From: Tetraselmis striata
Lineage: Eukaryota > Chlorophyta > Chlorodendrophyceae > Chlorodendrales > Chlorodendraceae
NCBI GenBank assembly: GCA_006384855.1
Contig: VCJN01001167.1
Span: forward strand, 1-64,000
DNA: 64,000 nucleotides
Reading direction: 5' to 3'
Shown in pieces: positions 33,853 through 45,184 of this stretch (position 1 is the first letter of the stretch; every line of letters begins with the position of its first letter). The notes beneath the pieces were generated by a model, which did no database searches, had not been told where the DNA came from, and was given only the letters and a program-made list of their open reading frames with translations. Both the position numbers and the translations under genes were made by a program.

Positions 33853-34327
33853 TCCCCCTTCAGGTGTTTGCGCAGCGGATGGGCGGCGCCGTGAAGGTCG
33901 TCAAGATCGACACCGAAAAGTACCCCAACCTCAGCTCGCGCTACGCCGTGCAGGTGCCCCTCCCCCTCTCCCTTCCTCGCCAGTCCGCCCCAGCCCCCAT
34001 GGCCTAGCTTGCCCGCAGCACGCAGCCATCCCGCCCAGCGCTAGACACCCATGGCCATCCCTCCGCTCACCTCCTCTCCACCCCCCTGCTGCCATTCCTA
34101 CGCGGAGCCTCCCTTTCCTCCCCCCCCCCCCCCCCCTTTTCTCTCTCGCGCGGGAGACCGCTGAACCCTGCCTTCCCCCCCCAACCCGCCCACCTCTGGC
34201 CCCCACGCAGGGCCTGCCGACGCTGATGCTGGTGCGCAACGGAAAGGTGCTAAACCGCTGGGAGGGCCTCGTGCAAGCGCCGGCGCTGGCGGACCAGGTC
34301 CGCTACTACCTCGGCGCGGCCGCCTGA
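32021..34327 (+). CDS. Thioredoxin y, plastid precursor
   Basis: Plastid disulfide reductase that passes electrons to peroxiredoxins and related targets. Five exons: 32021-32151, 32546-32609, 32974-33102, 33864-33953 and 34211-34327. They give 176 residues and phases fit. Residues 1 to about 65 are rich in Ser, Arg and Ala with few acids, a typical plastid transit peptide. The mature part starts near QQFSSFDDM. Active site WCGPC is at 96-100 (WYATWCGPCQ), KIDTEKYPNL is typical of the y type, and the cis-proline loop GLPTL is at 139-143. The intron before exon 4 contains (GTCAG)n; acceptors follow long C runs. Exon 3 is ended at GAG (33102) because this keeps the CQVQSAELEVFAQRM helix. Confidence 0.92.
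33414..33442 (+). repeat. (GTCAG)n pentanucleotide repeat
   Basis: Five to six units in the third thioredoxin intron. Confidence 0.85.
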
Positions 34328-34431
34328 CGCCCCCCCCCCGGCACCCCACCCTCACTCTCCCACGCACGGACACACAGATAGATAACACATCCCCACCCGA
34401 GCGCCCTAGATGGCCCCAGGTGCGGCTGGGC

Positions 34432-34436
34432 TGTAA
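34432..34436 (+). terminator. TGTAA poly(A) signal of thioredoxin y
   Basis: TGTAA 105 bases behind the stop codon. Confidence 0.7.
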
Positions 34437-36407
34437 GATCGTCATGGAAGCCGCAGCGGCGGCGCAGAGGGGGGGCAGTCCAGGGGTAGGTGGGCAGCGG
34501 GCCGCAGGGGGACGGGGGGGAAGGCTACCGACCGACATGGGCAACTCAGCCGACCGTATGAAGAAAGCGACCCTAAGCTCTCACAAGCTAGTTCCGCAGG
34601 GTGGGACGCGGGGCGAGCGTCTCGAGCGCCGTCCCTGGGGCAAGTGACGCCTCCGGTGTGGTCCGGGCACTGATTTACGATTAGCCTTGCGGAATGCTTC
34701 GGCAACGTGGGGATGACCACGGCGGAGCGTCGCCCACCCAGGGCTATCGTAACTGGATCGCCTTCCTACAGACGCTGCAAGGGTGTCACTGGTGCCAGTC
34801 CTGTCCCGCGGGGCGGGAAAACTGCCTACACTTGGCCCATGTTGCGTCCCATCTCCCTCGGTCAGCCCTCCCATGTGCATGGCGGTTGTGACTCTGCAAG
34901 CGGAGTCTGGAATTGAACGCGTGCTACTGCCCCGGACGGAGCGTCTCCATCGTCAGACACTTTCGGCCATCATGCTCACCGTTGCGCCCAGTCGCAGAGC
35001 GGCGCTGCAGCCTTGCAGCCGGCAGGCGCGGCGGCGGCTTCATCGCGCGGCATGCCGAGCACCGCACCGGCGGCTCCGCTCACCGTATCTGACACCTCGC
35101 AATTGGCGCAACTAGCGCGCATGACTGTGTTGTCCAGTGACACCGGCGATCCGGGAACCCTCAGCATTGGGTCGGGGTCCGCACGCTGCTTTGTAGTGCT
35201 TGTGTGCCATCAGTCTATCCACGGTTGGTAGCAGCGCGGAGTAGAGGCGGCGATGCATTCGCTTTCCGCTTGGCTGCGCAGTTGTGTGGCCGATTCTGCG
35301 CCACAGAGTTCCGCAAACATATCGATCTGCGCAGCCCTTCCGCGAACACGGGTTCGCATTTTTATTGAGATGGAGGTTGAGCATATTTGTTTCGAGGACA
35401 TTGCCCCATGCGCAACGCTTAGTACTATAGCAACCTTTTTTGTGTTGTCAACGCTATATAGTAGAGAAACACACATTCCGCTCATCATCCCGACACTTAA
35501 TGCCGACTTTCGACGACCTTTCCATTGCGCCTGTGTCATTGACGGGACTACGCAAGTAACATGCAGTCGTTCAAATCGACTGCATGCGGCGGCGCGAGTG
35601 TTACGACTACGACGGCGCGCTGCGCGGCGCCGCGACGACTGCGGACAGCAGTACGGCATCCCCAAATAAACATTTCGCGGGTGCTGCTAATAACCAGTGC
35701 TTAAGGAGCATAAAAAAATTACATGTACTATAGCAACTACATGTTCGCGCGACGGCGCGATGCGGCGCACCGCGATACCAAAAGATATATAGACCCCTGT
35801 AGATATATATGTACTATATATAGGTCCTGGTGATACGCGGCGGCGGCGCGCGACGCGCTTCGAGTACAGTACTCCACACAAAAATGGTGCGACAAGGCGC
35901 GGTAAGACAAGTATATTTTGAGGCATACGTCCATTTGGTTCTTCGTCGTGTCTTTACTGCTGCCTTTAGTTATGTCTGATTGAAATACGGTTATTGCGTG
36001 CGCTCTATACATAATTACACACTACATAATAGGTCACAACTTTGACTCCCCCGAATGCGACTCAACGCATTAGTTACCGACTGCTGTCGGAGCAGTGCAC
36101 CTCCATATGGATACCATTTTCGTAGCACCTCTCCGCAGCGATCCCCAACATTGTTGGCCGACTGGCGCGTGCTTGGCCAGAAAACACACGGCGGAATGTT
36201 TGCACACATACATTGTACCGACGGTTGCGGTAAAGGTCTCACACTCTCACTACCAAAGGGGCGGTGCGGCCGCTTGAAGCTGCCGATTCCTGGCGTACAG
36301 TTGCAAAACTTGGAATGCGTTCCAAAGTAATCCTGGGCTTGCCGCAGACTAGCGGTCTCATCACGGCCCGCCTTCATGACCCCGCATAGGGTCGGCAAGG
36401 ACCGCCC
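34437..36407. other. Intergenic region without a clear gene
   Basis: Contains a dispersed repeat copy (34676-34825). Open frames such as 35253-35669 (138 codons) show no recognisable domain and no splice support. 35740-35850 has short AT-rich and GCGACGGCGCG-type palindromes. Confidence 0.45.
34676..34825 (+). repeat. Dispersed repeat, copy 3
   Basis: Related to 16755-16915 and 11490-11560. The best preserved copy: AGCCTTGCGGAATGCTTCGG, GCGTCGCCCACCCAGGGCT, AACTGGATCGCCTTCC. Confidence 0.65.
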
Positions 36408-36412
36408 TTACA
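36408..36412 (-). terminator. TGTAA poly(A) signal of the LRRC46-like gene
   Basis: TTACA on the plus strand, 121 bases behind the stop at 36533. Confidence 0.65.
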
Positions 36413-36532
36413 GTCGTCCATTGAAGTAGTTTTTCGTAATCTTTAACGCTTTGTCCAATGGGCGTAGGTCCGTGATACACGTTGCCCACGTGTCGCTTTC
36501 ACTCGGCTGCCCCGGTGCCCCTCGCCCGCCCG

Positions 36533-38036
36533 CTAGCCGGGCCGCCGCCGCCGCCGCCGCCGCAGGCGCAGGTACAGCCGCTCCGCCGCCAGCTTGTCGG
36601 CGCTGGGGGTCCCCGGCCGCCGCGGGCCTGCGCTGCCTGGCCGCGCCCCCATCCCCGGCCCCGCGGGGACGGGCCTGGGCGCGGGGGCGGGGGCGGGCGT
36701 GGTGGGGCGCGGCCCCGCGGAGCGCGGGCGGGCGCCCGCCTGGGGAGGCTGCAGCAACAGCCGCTCCTGCGCACCGACGGGGGGGGGGGGGGGCGGTCGT
36801 CAGGTTGCCGCGCTCGCCCGGAACTCAGGAGCATGGGTGCCGCTGTTGGCGCTGGCGCCATTGGGACCGCGTATCATTCTGGGTCGGAGAAGAGGGTTGA
36901 CTTGCAGCGACACATCCCCCATTCCCGCCAGTTCAGATGCGACCCACAACTAACTACACGACCTACGCGCCCGTGCCTTCAAATGCAAACAGGGAGTTGA
37001 AAACTTGGCTGATTGTGGCACATGAGTGGTAATCTCTGTCTATACATATCTCCAACCTGTCTTTGTGCATGCGCTCTGTCCAAGCGAGATGTTCGCGCAT
37101 ACATGGACGGCTGGCAGAGGTGCTGACGAGTCGACACACGTCGATGATATCCATAAGCCGACAAAGTAGGGGTACCGCGCGGCGGGGGTCCCTCACCGCC
37201 TGCGAGCGGCGCAGGTCGCCGATCTCGTGCGTCACCGCCAGCTCGCGCTCGCGCTCCTCGCCAAGCCGGCGCCGCGCCGCGTCCATCATGCCGTCCGCGT
37301 GCGCGCGCAGCCCCGTCCGCGCGCTGGACAGCGCCGCCTCGGTCGCCCTGAGCACGTCGGTACCCGGGTCCATAAGCTCCGCCAGCATCTGCGGCGCCGT
37401 GCGGGTCACGCCGCCAGCCATCAACCCCGCAGCCAACCTAACCCCCCCCCCCTCCCCCCGTGGCGCCCTGCCTCGGTGACTAGCCACACACACGCATGCA
37501 CGGCATGGGAGGTACGGCGCCGACGCTCCCTTTGACCCACATCTTGCGACGCCCGCTGATCGATATGCGCTTCATGCCTACGAGCAGGTCGTTCTCCAAC
37601 CATGCTCGACCATGCAGACCAAACCCTCACAGTGCCTCACTCCGAATACGGCGTTAACCGGCCTCCGGGTCCACGCGCGCTGTTGGGGCAACATGTGCAG
37701 AAATGCTACCATGCTAAGGTTCAAACCTCCTCCGGACCCGGTTCAGGGGTTTAGGTTTGGTCGGTGAGCATCGTAACCCTGCTTTGGGGGCGCTATATGC
37801 CCCCCCCCCCCCCCCCCCCCCTCCACCCCCACCCCCAAAGTAAGAGGGAAAAGCCACATGCATCTTCAACTCTACCAAGCAACACAGACATCCGCGCCTG
37901 GACGCCAGAGAACCGTTCCGCCTAGACTGCGACTGTCGATGGCGACTGCAGCCACATGCCCAGCCAGGGTGGCGTGATGCCCCCGGGGCCCCCTGACGTT
38001 CTATGTGCGCCCCGTGCCTGCCTACATTTGAGGCTA

Positions 38037-38078
<42 letters not shown>

Positions 38079-41000
38079 CCCCCCCCCTTTCTCTGGCGAC
38101 TTGAGATGGCAGGCGCACGGAAGGATAGGCGGGGAGGAGGGGGGGGGGCGGGGGGGGGGGGGGGGGGGCACCTGGCGCAGCTGAGCCGCCTCCTCCTCCA
38201 GCTCCCCCCGCCCCGCAGCCAGCGGCGGCGCCAGCGAGGGCGCCGTCCCCCCCGGTCGCGCGCCCCCCGGGGCGGCCGGCCGGCCCGCGGCCATCTGGCC
38301 CGCGATGCGCTGCTTGAGGAGGTGCAGGTTGGCGATGGAGTCGCCCAGGCTCGCGCGGCTCAGCGCGTACAGCTCCGCCATCTGCCCCTTCTCGATGTCC
38401 TCCAGGTAGCTCAGCACCTGCCCCAGCCGCTCGCCGCCCGGCGCCCGCGCCACCACCGCCGCCCCGTCGCCGTCGCCGCCACGCCCTGCGAGCCCCGGCG
38501 CCACCCCCGACGCGCTGCCGCCCGGCTCCCTGGCCCCCTCGTCTTCGCTGCCCCCCTCCGCCCCGTCCTCCACCCGCTCCTCCTCCTCCCCCTCCCCCTC
38601 CTCTTCGCTGCCCCCCTCGTCCTCCCCCTCCACTTCTCGCTCCTCCGCCGGCACCACATGGCCGAATAACTTCTGCAGGCACCGAGCCGCCCGCCCCCGT
38701 CAGTGGACCAAAGCTCGCCCTCACGCCCGCCCAGGCCACCGACACCCAGCCGCGCTCGCCGCCCTCCCTCGGAGCCGCGCAGCTATTCCCCGGTGAGGCA
38801 GGTGGGTGGCAGGGGCGGGGACGGGGAAGGCCGAGTGGCCGAGCGGGCGGGGGGGGGGGGGGGGGGGGGGGGGGAGGGAGGATAGATGCCCCTAAATGTA
38901 GGCAGCCACGTAGTCACCCAAAGAGAAGGGGGAGGACAGGTGGCCCTACACGTAGGCAGCCACGTAGTCACCTACATAGGAGGGAGAGGTGCCCCTAAAT
39001 GTAGGCAGCCATGTCCAGAGAAGGGGAGAGAGGTGCCCCTAAATGTAGGCAGCCATGTAGTTACCTACAGAGGAGGGGGAGGGGTGCCCCTAAAAAAAGG
39101 CAGCCACGGGGGCGCGCAGAGAGCATGAGGTGGCTCAGGGGCACCACCCCGCCCTGGTTGGGTGTGTAGCTGCACCCCCGTTTGGGTTTTAGGCGGGTTC
39201 CTGGGAAGGTGCTCATGGGCGGTGTGGCAGGGCAGCAATGGCAGCGATGGGTTGCGGCGCAGAGTTCCGTTCCGCCCCCCCCCCCCCCCCCCCCCCGCCC
39301 CACCCTGGGCAGCTAGCCTGGATGCCGTGGGGTGGCATCTGCGGGTAAGAGGGAAAGACTGAGGGGGGGGGGAAGGGGGGGGGGGGGGGGAGCAGCGGAG
39401 CGCACCGTCTGCGCCGCGGCCCGGTCGTCCCCATCGACCTCCATGCCGTCCACAGAGCGCAGGTGCGGCAGCACCGCCATCAGCTCGATCACCAGCTCGT
39501 CGCCCGCGTCGCCCTCCCCACACGGGTTGCCCTCCAGCTGCGCGCACCCCCCCCCCCCCCCCCCACGGGGCAGGGTCAGCCCGGCCACACCACCGCACGC
39601 ATGCAGCCGCCGCGTGATCAGATCAGGCGCTCCATGCCCTCCGCCAGCATCCCCCTCAACTCCCCCCGCCCACACACACACACATGCACACGACGCCCAA
39701 CCAGCTAGGCCAGGCAGGCGCTGACCCCCCCCCCCCCCCTCTCATTCTATCTCCACACAGCCCCCCCGCCCTGAGCCCCCCGCCTTCCTCAGCTCACTCG
39801 CTATGCCCCCCCCCCCCCCCCTCCGCAGGCAGCTCATCGGCGTTTTGAGAACAGTTGGCTCCGTCCGCGTGCGCCCAGCGGCGCCGGCAAAGCTGGTTCA
39901 TCTATCAACTCTTATATTCTTGGAGACAATCATCGCCGCCTGCGGAGCCTTCCCACCCCCCTGCCCCCTCTGAAAGATGCCTGCCTACGGGAGAGGGGGG
40001 GGGGGGGGGGGGCAGCGCCCACCTCCAGGAAGCGCAGGGACGCCGGGAGCTCGCTGCTGTCCAGCGCCGCGATGTCGTTGTGGCTGAGGTCCAGAAACAT
40101 GAGGGACGGCATGTCCCGGATGCCGGCCACCTGCGCGAGGCAGGGAGGTCAGGGAGGTCACCGGCACAGGGCCCCCGCTCAGCCGCAGCCGCACAGGGGT
40201 GCGTATCCGCATGTCCAACACCCCCTCCCTTAATGGCCAGCCTTCCCCAAACATCCCATCCTTCCCGTTTCTGTGGCACGTCCCGATCAGATGAAACACT
40301 CACCGCAGACTTAACATCGGTTCGTGGGCCTAACAGTAATTATTTGCTTTGCAGCTTGGCACCGGGAGTCCCGTGTGGCATTTGTGGTTTGCTCTTAACT
40401 ATTTCACCGCCTTAATCGTTGTTTTCTCGTCGGGATGGGGGGGGGGGGGGGGTGTTCAGACATGTTATTTATCTGCGGACCGTTTTTGTTTGTGCGGTAT
40501 CTCCTCCCATTGGCGATGGTCCCATATGCGTTTATGTTCTCCGAAGGTATGGACATCGGGAGGATGGGATGTGGGGGAATCGTTGCCTGCTCCTGGAGAG
40601 GAAAAGGGAGGGGAGGGGGGGGGGAGGGGATGCAGTGGAAGGGGAAAGGAGGGCGCGGGGGAAAGAAAAAGGAGGTTAGGAGGGGGAAGGAGAGGGGGGG
40701 GGGGGGGGGGGCTCGCCTGCGTGATGCGGTTGTGGGAGAGGACGAGGAAGCGCAGCCCGGCGATGCGCGAGACGTCCGGCACGGCGGTCAGGCGGTTGTG
40801 CTGCAGGTACACGTTGGTCAGGCGCGGCATGCGCGCGCAAGCGGCCGGCTCCGCGGCGCCCAGGCGCTGCCGGTCCATGCGCAGGTGCGTGATGCGCGCC
40901 AGTCCCCGAGCCCTGCGGCCGCCCCCGTCCCCACCCCGGTCCCCACCCACTCAGCGCTCCGCCGCGGCATCGCAAAACCTCGAGAAGGGAAACGAGGGGG

Positions 41001-41740
41001 GTTGAAGGAAGGTCCCGGTATTAGGGGGGGAGGGGGGGGGAGGGAGAGGGGGTGCGCACCGCCATTCGTCCGGGTCGACCGCCGCGTCTTCTGGCGTGAT
41101 GGGCTTGGGCACGCATCTCTCCGCGATAAAGTCCTGGACGTGTGTGGAGTATGAGCCAGATGGCAACGAAACTGCAGCAGGAGCACACTTGGGAGCTGGA
41201 TGGAGTGAAGGACAGGTGAAAGGGAGTTTAAGGAGAGGGGGGGAGAGGGGGGACATCGCAGCCCACCAGCCCCACCTCTGTGAGGGTCGTTGTGGGCTTA
41301 GCGGCCTCCTCCGCCGCCAGCAGTGCCGCCACCTCCGCGTCCGTCAGCTCCGCCAGCTCCTCCTCCTCACCCTCCACGCCCCAGTCCACGCCCGCCGGCT
41401 CCGGTCGCCCATCCAGCAGCGCCGCGAGCGCCGCGGACGCCGCCCCATCATCCGCCGCCGACGACTCCGCCGGCTGGCCGGAGCCTCTGGTCGGCCCGCT
41501 CCGCGCACTGCGGGGCTTGGACGCCGCCGGGGCCGCAGGCGCGCCGGATGCCGGCCTGCTTCGGCCGCTGCCGGGCTTCGGCGCGCCGGGAGGCGGCTGG
41601 CTGGGCGCCCGCGCGGCGGACTTGGTATTCCCTGCCAGGTTTCCTCCGCCGCCTCGCCCCGCCGACGCCGCCCGCCCGGAGGAGGCGCTGCCTCCCCGGC
41701 CACCTTTCTTCCCCGGGCCCACAGGCTTCTCGGTGGGCAT
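36533..41740 (-). CDS. LRRC46-like leucine-rich repeat protein
   Basis: Eight exons: 41740-41276, 41133-41060, 40912-40717, 40130-40023, 39537-39406, 38672-38172, 37388-37197 and 36766-36533. They give 633 residues with every phase consistent. Residues 1-155 are Pro/Ala/Gly-rich and end acidic. Residues 156-325 hold the conserved block: DFIAERCVPKPITPED, then leucine-rich repeats ITHLRMDRQRL, LTNVYLQHNRL, LRFLVLSHNRIT, LMFLDLSHNDI and LRFLELEGNPC, capped by VLPHLRSVDGMEV. Residues 326-492 are very acidic, then helical. Residues 493-556 are coiled-coil-like, and the end is Pro/Arg-rich (a run of Arg). Order and spacing match animal LRRC46, a flagellum/cilium-associated protein, so an axonemal role is likely but inferred. 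The intron after exon 3 starts with GC. The acidic middle and Arg-rich tail are additions relative to the animal protein. Confidence 0.82.
38039..38074. repeat. (CT)n microsatellite
   Basis: About 17 CT units in the intron between exons 6 and 7 of the LRRC46-like gene. Confidence 0.9.
38885..39110. repeat. ~50-base minisatellite
   Basis: Four to five diverged units of GTGCCCCTAAATGTAGGCAG, CCA(C/T)GTAGT(C/T)ACC, purine-rich tail. In the intron between exons 5 and 6 of the LRRC46-like gene. Confidence 0.85.
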
Positions 41741-43431
41741 CTCGCTCAGCGCTCAGCACAACCAGGATGGGATAGGAGGCGGCAGACTCGCATCGGCGGC
41801 AAAGGGCGGCTGTGAGGGGGTAAAGCGGCGAGGCCGAGCGGAGAGGTCAGCGCGCCACGACCGAGCGAGAGGGCGGCCACCGCAGCGAGTGCCGCGAAAC
41901 GACTGGCCGCGGTGGGCAGCGGAGGGCGGCAGCTGCGGATCGCGATCACCGCCAGTCCGCGAGAGGTGTCGCGTGACGTGCTTGCTTCTGCTGCTGCCCC
42001 TGCCGCTGCTGCGCGGCTTCCTATCGTGACTTGCTTCTTGCTGCGCAGCTTTGGACGCGGCGCGTTCGTCACACCCGTGCCAGCGTCGTGCCGTCGTCCC
42101 GCCCGCGACATCAGCATCATCAGCAAGCAGTAGTTTATTCGCTGTTCTTTCCAGTATACCCGTTACCAGTATGCGGGTAGCGCTCTGGTCGCTTAATATT
42201 CCAGGCTATTTTTCGCTGTCCACCGCACCGCGGGCATACTACTAAAAGTAGAGTTCGCCCCGGGGCATGCATCGGCCGAAGCCGCCCCAGCACTTGACCT
42301 CTTGCGTCAACTGCAGTCGTACCTGGTAGGTCTGGCATAACCCTTACTTCGACCATCGCCTCATTCGAACCTCGAATAAGGTTCGACCGAATAAGGTTCG
42401 ACTAATGCATCAACCGGGTATACCCAGGACGACAGCCGGGCCGACATTACCGTAATAGATTGACCAGGATTCGAACCCGGGACCTCTCGCATGCGAGACG
42501 ACCGCTCAAGCCGAGCGGACAAGATACGTACCGCGGGCCTACTATTGTATATAGTTATAGCTAGCTGCAAAATGCAATCAGGAAACCATCGAATAGGCAA
42601 TAGAAAATGTCCACTACAACAGTTGTGAGGTGGAATAAGCAGCACCAGAAGAGGGTGCGGAATGAGCACGGGCAAACGCATCAGACTTGGCCGTCTGCAC
42701 TCACGCAGAGAGAATGCCGCCCAAGGTACCATGCACGCAAGCAGAGACTCGCTGCTGCAACAACCCCCGCCACGTGCGCGACAGGTGAGGGCGGAACTCA
42801 GCGGGCCGCCTGGCAACAACTACGACTGTATCATCAGCCAACATTGGTTCAAAATAAATGTTAGGTTCGTCAAAAGTTTCATGGTTGCGGTGTTAAGCAA
42901 TGTTGGCCTCAAAACCCTTGTTTTCAGGGGACAAGACACGCGCCACAAAATAATCTAAGTGCCGACGTCTTGCCCCCGGCGGGCTTTCATGGATGGGGCA
43001 ACATGATGATCACCGATTTAGCTTGCTTTTGGTACAGATGATGATCACGGATATAACTTGGTACTGTATTACCAAGTAACGTAGTGGGCGCTGTCAGTAA
43101 TTATAGCTAACCAAGTCTGTAATAGAAATGTTGAAACCATAACATTGCCATTGCTATTTTCATGTATGATCAAAGCTACCATGCAGCAACACATGGATGG
43201 TAATACAAGCAATGCAAGAGTAAAGTCTCCTAGACAAGCTTCGAAACCATCATGTTTGTCATGCATCCGAAAGGCATGAAGCGAAGACATGAATGATATG
43301 CAGATGCTCCGAAACCAATTGTGGTGACACATTGTTACACATGTATTCATGGCCGGCTCTCAATTAGAAAATAGGCGCGGCCGCCCAAGTGCCTACGCGC
43401 ACACATGACTGGGGCCGCTTGCGGCAGCGGC
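41741..43431. other. Intergenic region with a tRNA-like sequence
   Basis: GC-rich upstream region of the LRRC46-like gene to about 42130, then lower-GC sequence. Two GAATAAGGTTCGA units at 42375-42402 and the tRNA-like stretch at 42459-42520. No protein gene recognised. Confidence 0.45.
42459..42520 (-). repeat. tRNA-like sequence (SINE head or pseudo-tRNA)
   Basis: On the minus strand, GGTTCGAATCC is a perfect pol III B box (42467-42477) with a pairing T stem. GAGCGGTCGTCTCGCATGCG fits a degraded D/anticodon arm with anticodon CGC (Ala) in the only 7-base loop with U33. The acceptor ends do not pair, so it is not a working tRNA. Confidence 0.5.
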
Positions 43432-43586
43432 TTAGTCACCCAGCGCATCATCATCACTATCACTGGAAGCATCATCACCCTCCTCTGAATCCGCCGGCTC
43501 GGAGGAGTGCCCGCCTTCCTCCTCGTCCTCGTCCTCGTCATCACCTTCATCCCCATCTTCCTTCTCTTCGCCGCTGGTAGACAACT
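43432..43586 (-). CDS. Possible acidic C-terminal exon of an unidentified gene
   Basis: Minus-strand exon-like stretch after a TTAG acceptor: LSTSGEEKEDGDEGDD, then about 35 residues almost all Asp, Glu, Ser and Gly, ending at TAA (43432-43434). Highly acidic tails like this occur in chromatin and nucleolar proteins. No upstream exon could be identified with confidence; 43700-43800 (minus, YKPMLPDRIKVGGDTSVC) is a weak candidate. Confidence 0.35.
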
Positions 43587-44680
43587 AACGGCATCATGAT
43601 CATCACCGTGATAGCCCCCAGCATTGCCGGTATCGGCATCGACACCTAGGTCGTTGGTTGGCGCTGCTACTCACGACAACCATTTTTGCACAGACCGAGG
43701 TATCTCCCCCTACCTTGATTCGATCTGGCAACATCGGCTTGTAGTGCTTGCAAGTATGTGCTCCTTGGCGATACGGGAGGCTGCAATAATAAAGCAAAAT
43801 GGTTATCGAAAGGGACACATTGAGAAATAACATTATTCGTATTTCCGTCCCTTGCCGTCATTGATCTTAGCACGAGTTAATCGATTGTTGATTGTTATGA
43901 GTATTAAGCATAGATTAGCGCATTCCAAGTTTTGCTCTCGAAAGACATCCAGCATTTTTGTCGTATTTTGAATAGAAGCATAAGATCTACTCTGGACTAA
44001 GTAGCCAACTACCTGTAAGCCACTACAGGAGGCTTGTTGCAGCCACGCACTCGTATATTCAAAGGGCCATGAGCTTGTAACCCGGCCGAAAGCGATGAGT
44101 GTTTTACTGCATCAAAATAATCAAAAGTATGGTACCGGTACCGTACCTTGCCTAAAAAGCAGTACGATTTACGGTACCCCGGTCCCGTACATGAAACAGA
44201 AATTATTTGCAGCATGCTGACAATACCTGCTGCTCATCAGAGCCCGAATTTCGAGTTTCGCTCTGCTTATTTTTTACTTTTTAGTGTAATTACGCTATCG
44301 CCAATATGCTTGTCATACCGTAAAATGAGTGAGTGCATACATAAATAGCGCAAAAAAACCCGCAGCAATGCGCCGTCATCATGATTAAATTTAATGAAGT
44401 TTCACTAGTCACTACTAGTAGTAGAAAGTACCGTAAAAGACGAGTACCGATACGGTATTCCGGCATATTAATCGCTATACCAGTACAAAGACCGGGCCGC
44501 TGCTAGGCGGCTTGATGTGTTGATTTTCTAGTAATACTACTCTTAGCATTTAGCAGTAGGTGGATTTCTCACTGCCCATTTGTTATTAACACCAGTACAA
44601 AGAAAAGTGATAATGTGCCACGTTGACTACGCGGGGGCCCATCATCCGTACGGTAGTAGGATGTAGGCATGCGATGGACA
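43587..44680. other. No gene seen
   Basis: Low-GC sequence with short GGTACCGG-type palindromes and CTAGT repeats. Nothing coding recognised. Confidence 0.45.
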
Positions 44681-44772
44681 GGACAGGATGGACACATGCG
44701 TCCATCCACAGCATGGACGCATGCTTCCATCCACAGCATGGACGCATGCGTCCATCCACAGCATGGACGCAT
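44681..44772. repeat. Hairpin repeat cluster 1
   Basis: Three to four units of the 25-bp repeat built around GCGTCCATCC / GGATGGACGC. Confidence 0.88.
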
Positions 44773-44860
44773 AATTATACAGGTACCGTACCGGTAATCG
44801 CTATACTTACTACCGAGTACAAATAAATGCGACAATGTACTACGCTGACTACGCGATGGT

Positions 44861-44930
44861 CCATCCAAAGGATCGACGCATGCGCCCATCCACAGGATGG
44901 ACGCAAGCGCCCAACCATAGGATGGGCACA
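44861..44930. repeat. Hairpin repeat cluster 2 (diverged)
   Basis: Diverged units (TCCATCCAAAGGATCGACGC, CCCATCCACAGGATGGACGC) of the same repeat. Confidence 0.8.
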
Positions 44931-45007
44931 TGTACCGGTACCGGTAGGGTACTCGCTGGATACGAGCCGCCTTTAGGCGCTAAGATGGATCAAATAGATT
45001 AGGACCA

Positions 45008-45184
45008 TTGCGTCCATCCTGTGGATGGACGCATGCTTCCATCCACAGGATGGACACATGCTTCCATCCACAGCATGGACGCATGCGTCCATCCACAGCA
45101 TGGACGCATGCTTCCATCCACAGCATGGACACATGCTTCCATCCACAGCATGGACACATGCTTCCATCCACAGCATGGACGCAG
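45008..45184. repeat. Hairpin repeat cluster 3
   Basis: Seven head-to-tail units with a strict 25-bp period (CCATCCACAG starts at 45064, 45089 and 45114). 25 is not a multiple of three, so the repeat is not protein coding. Confidence 0.92.

Noticed and set aside
35253..35669. 138-codon plus-strand open frame
   Set aside because: No domain, no poly(A) or splice context, composition like the surrounding non-coding DNA.
37956..38669. 237-codon plus-strand frame with Leu/Arg runs
   Set aside because: Antisense to exon 6 of the LRRC46-like gene, whose frame joins its neighbours in phase.
42459..42520. Functional tRNA-Ala gene
   Set aside because: The acceptor ends do not pair and the anticodon stem has a mismatch at its top.
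44681..45184. CRISPR-like repeat array
   Set aside because: Units are contiguous with no unique spacers, and the surrounding genes are nuclear and intron-bearing.
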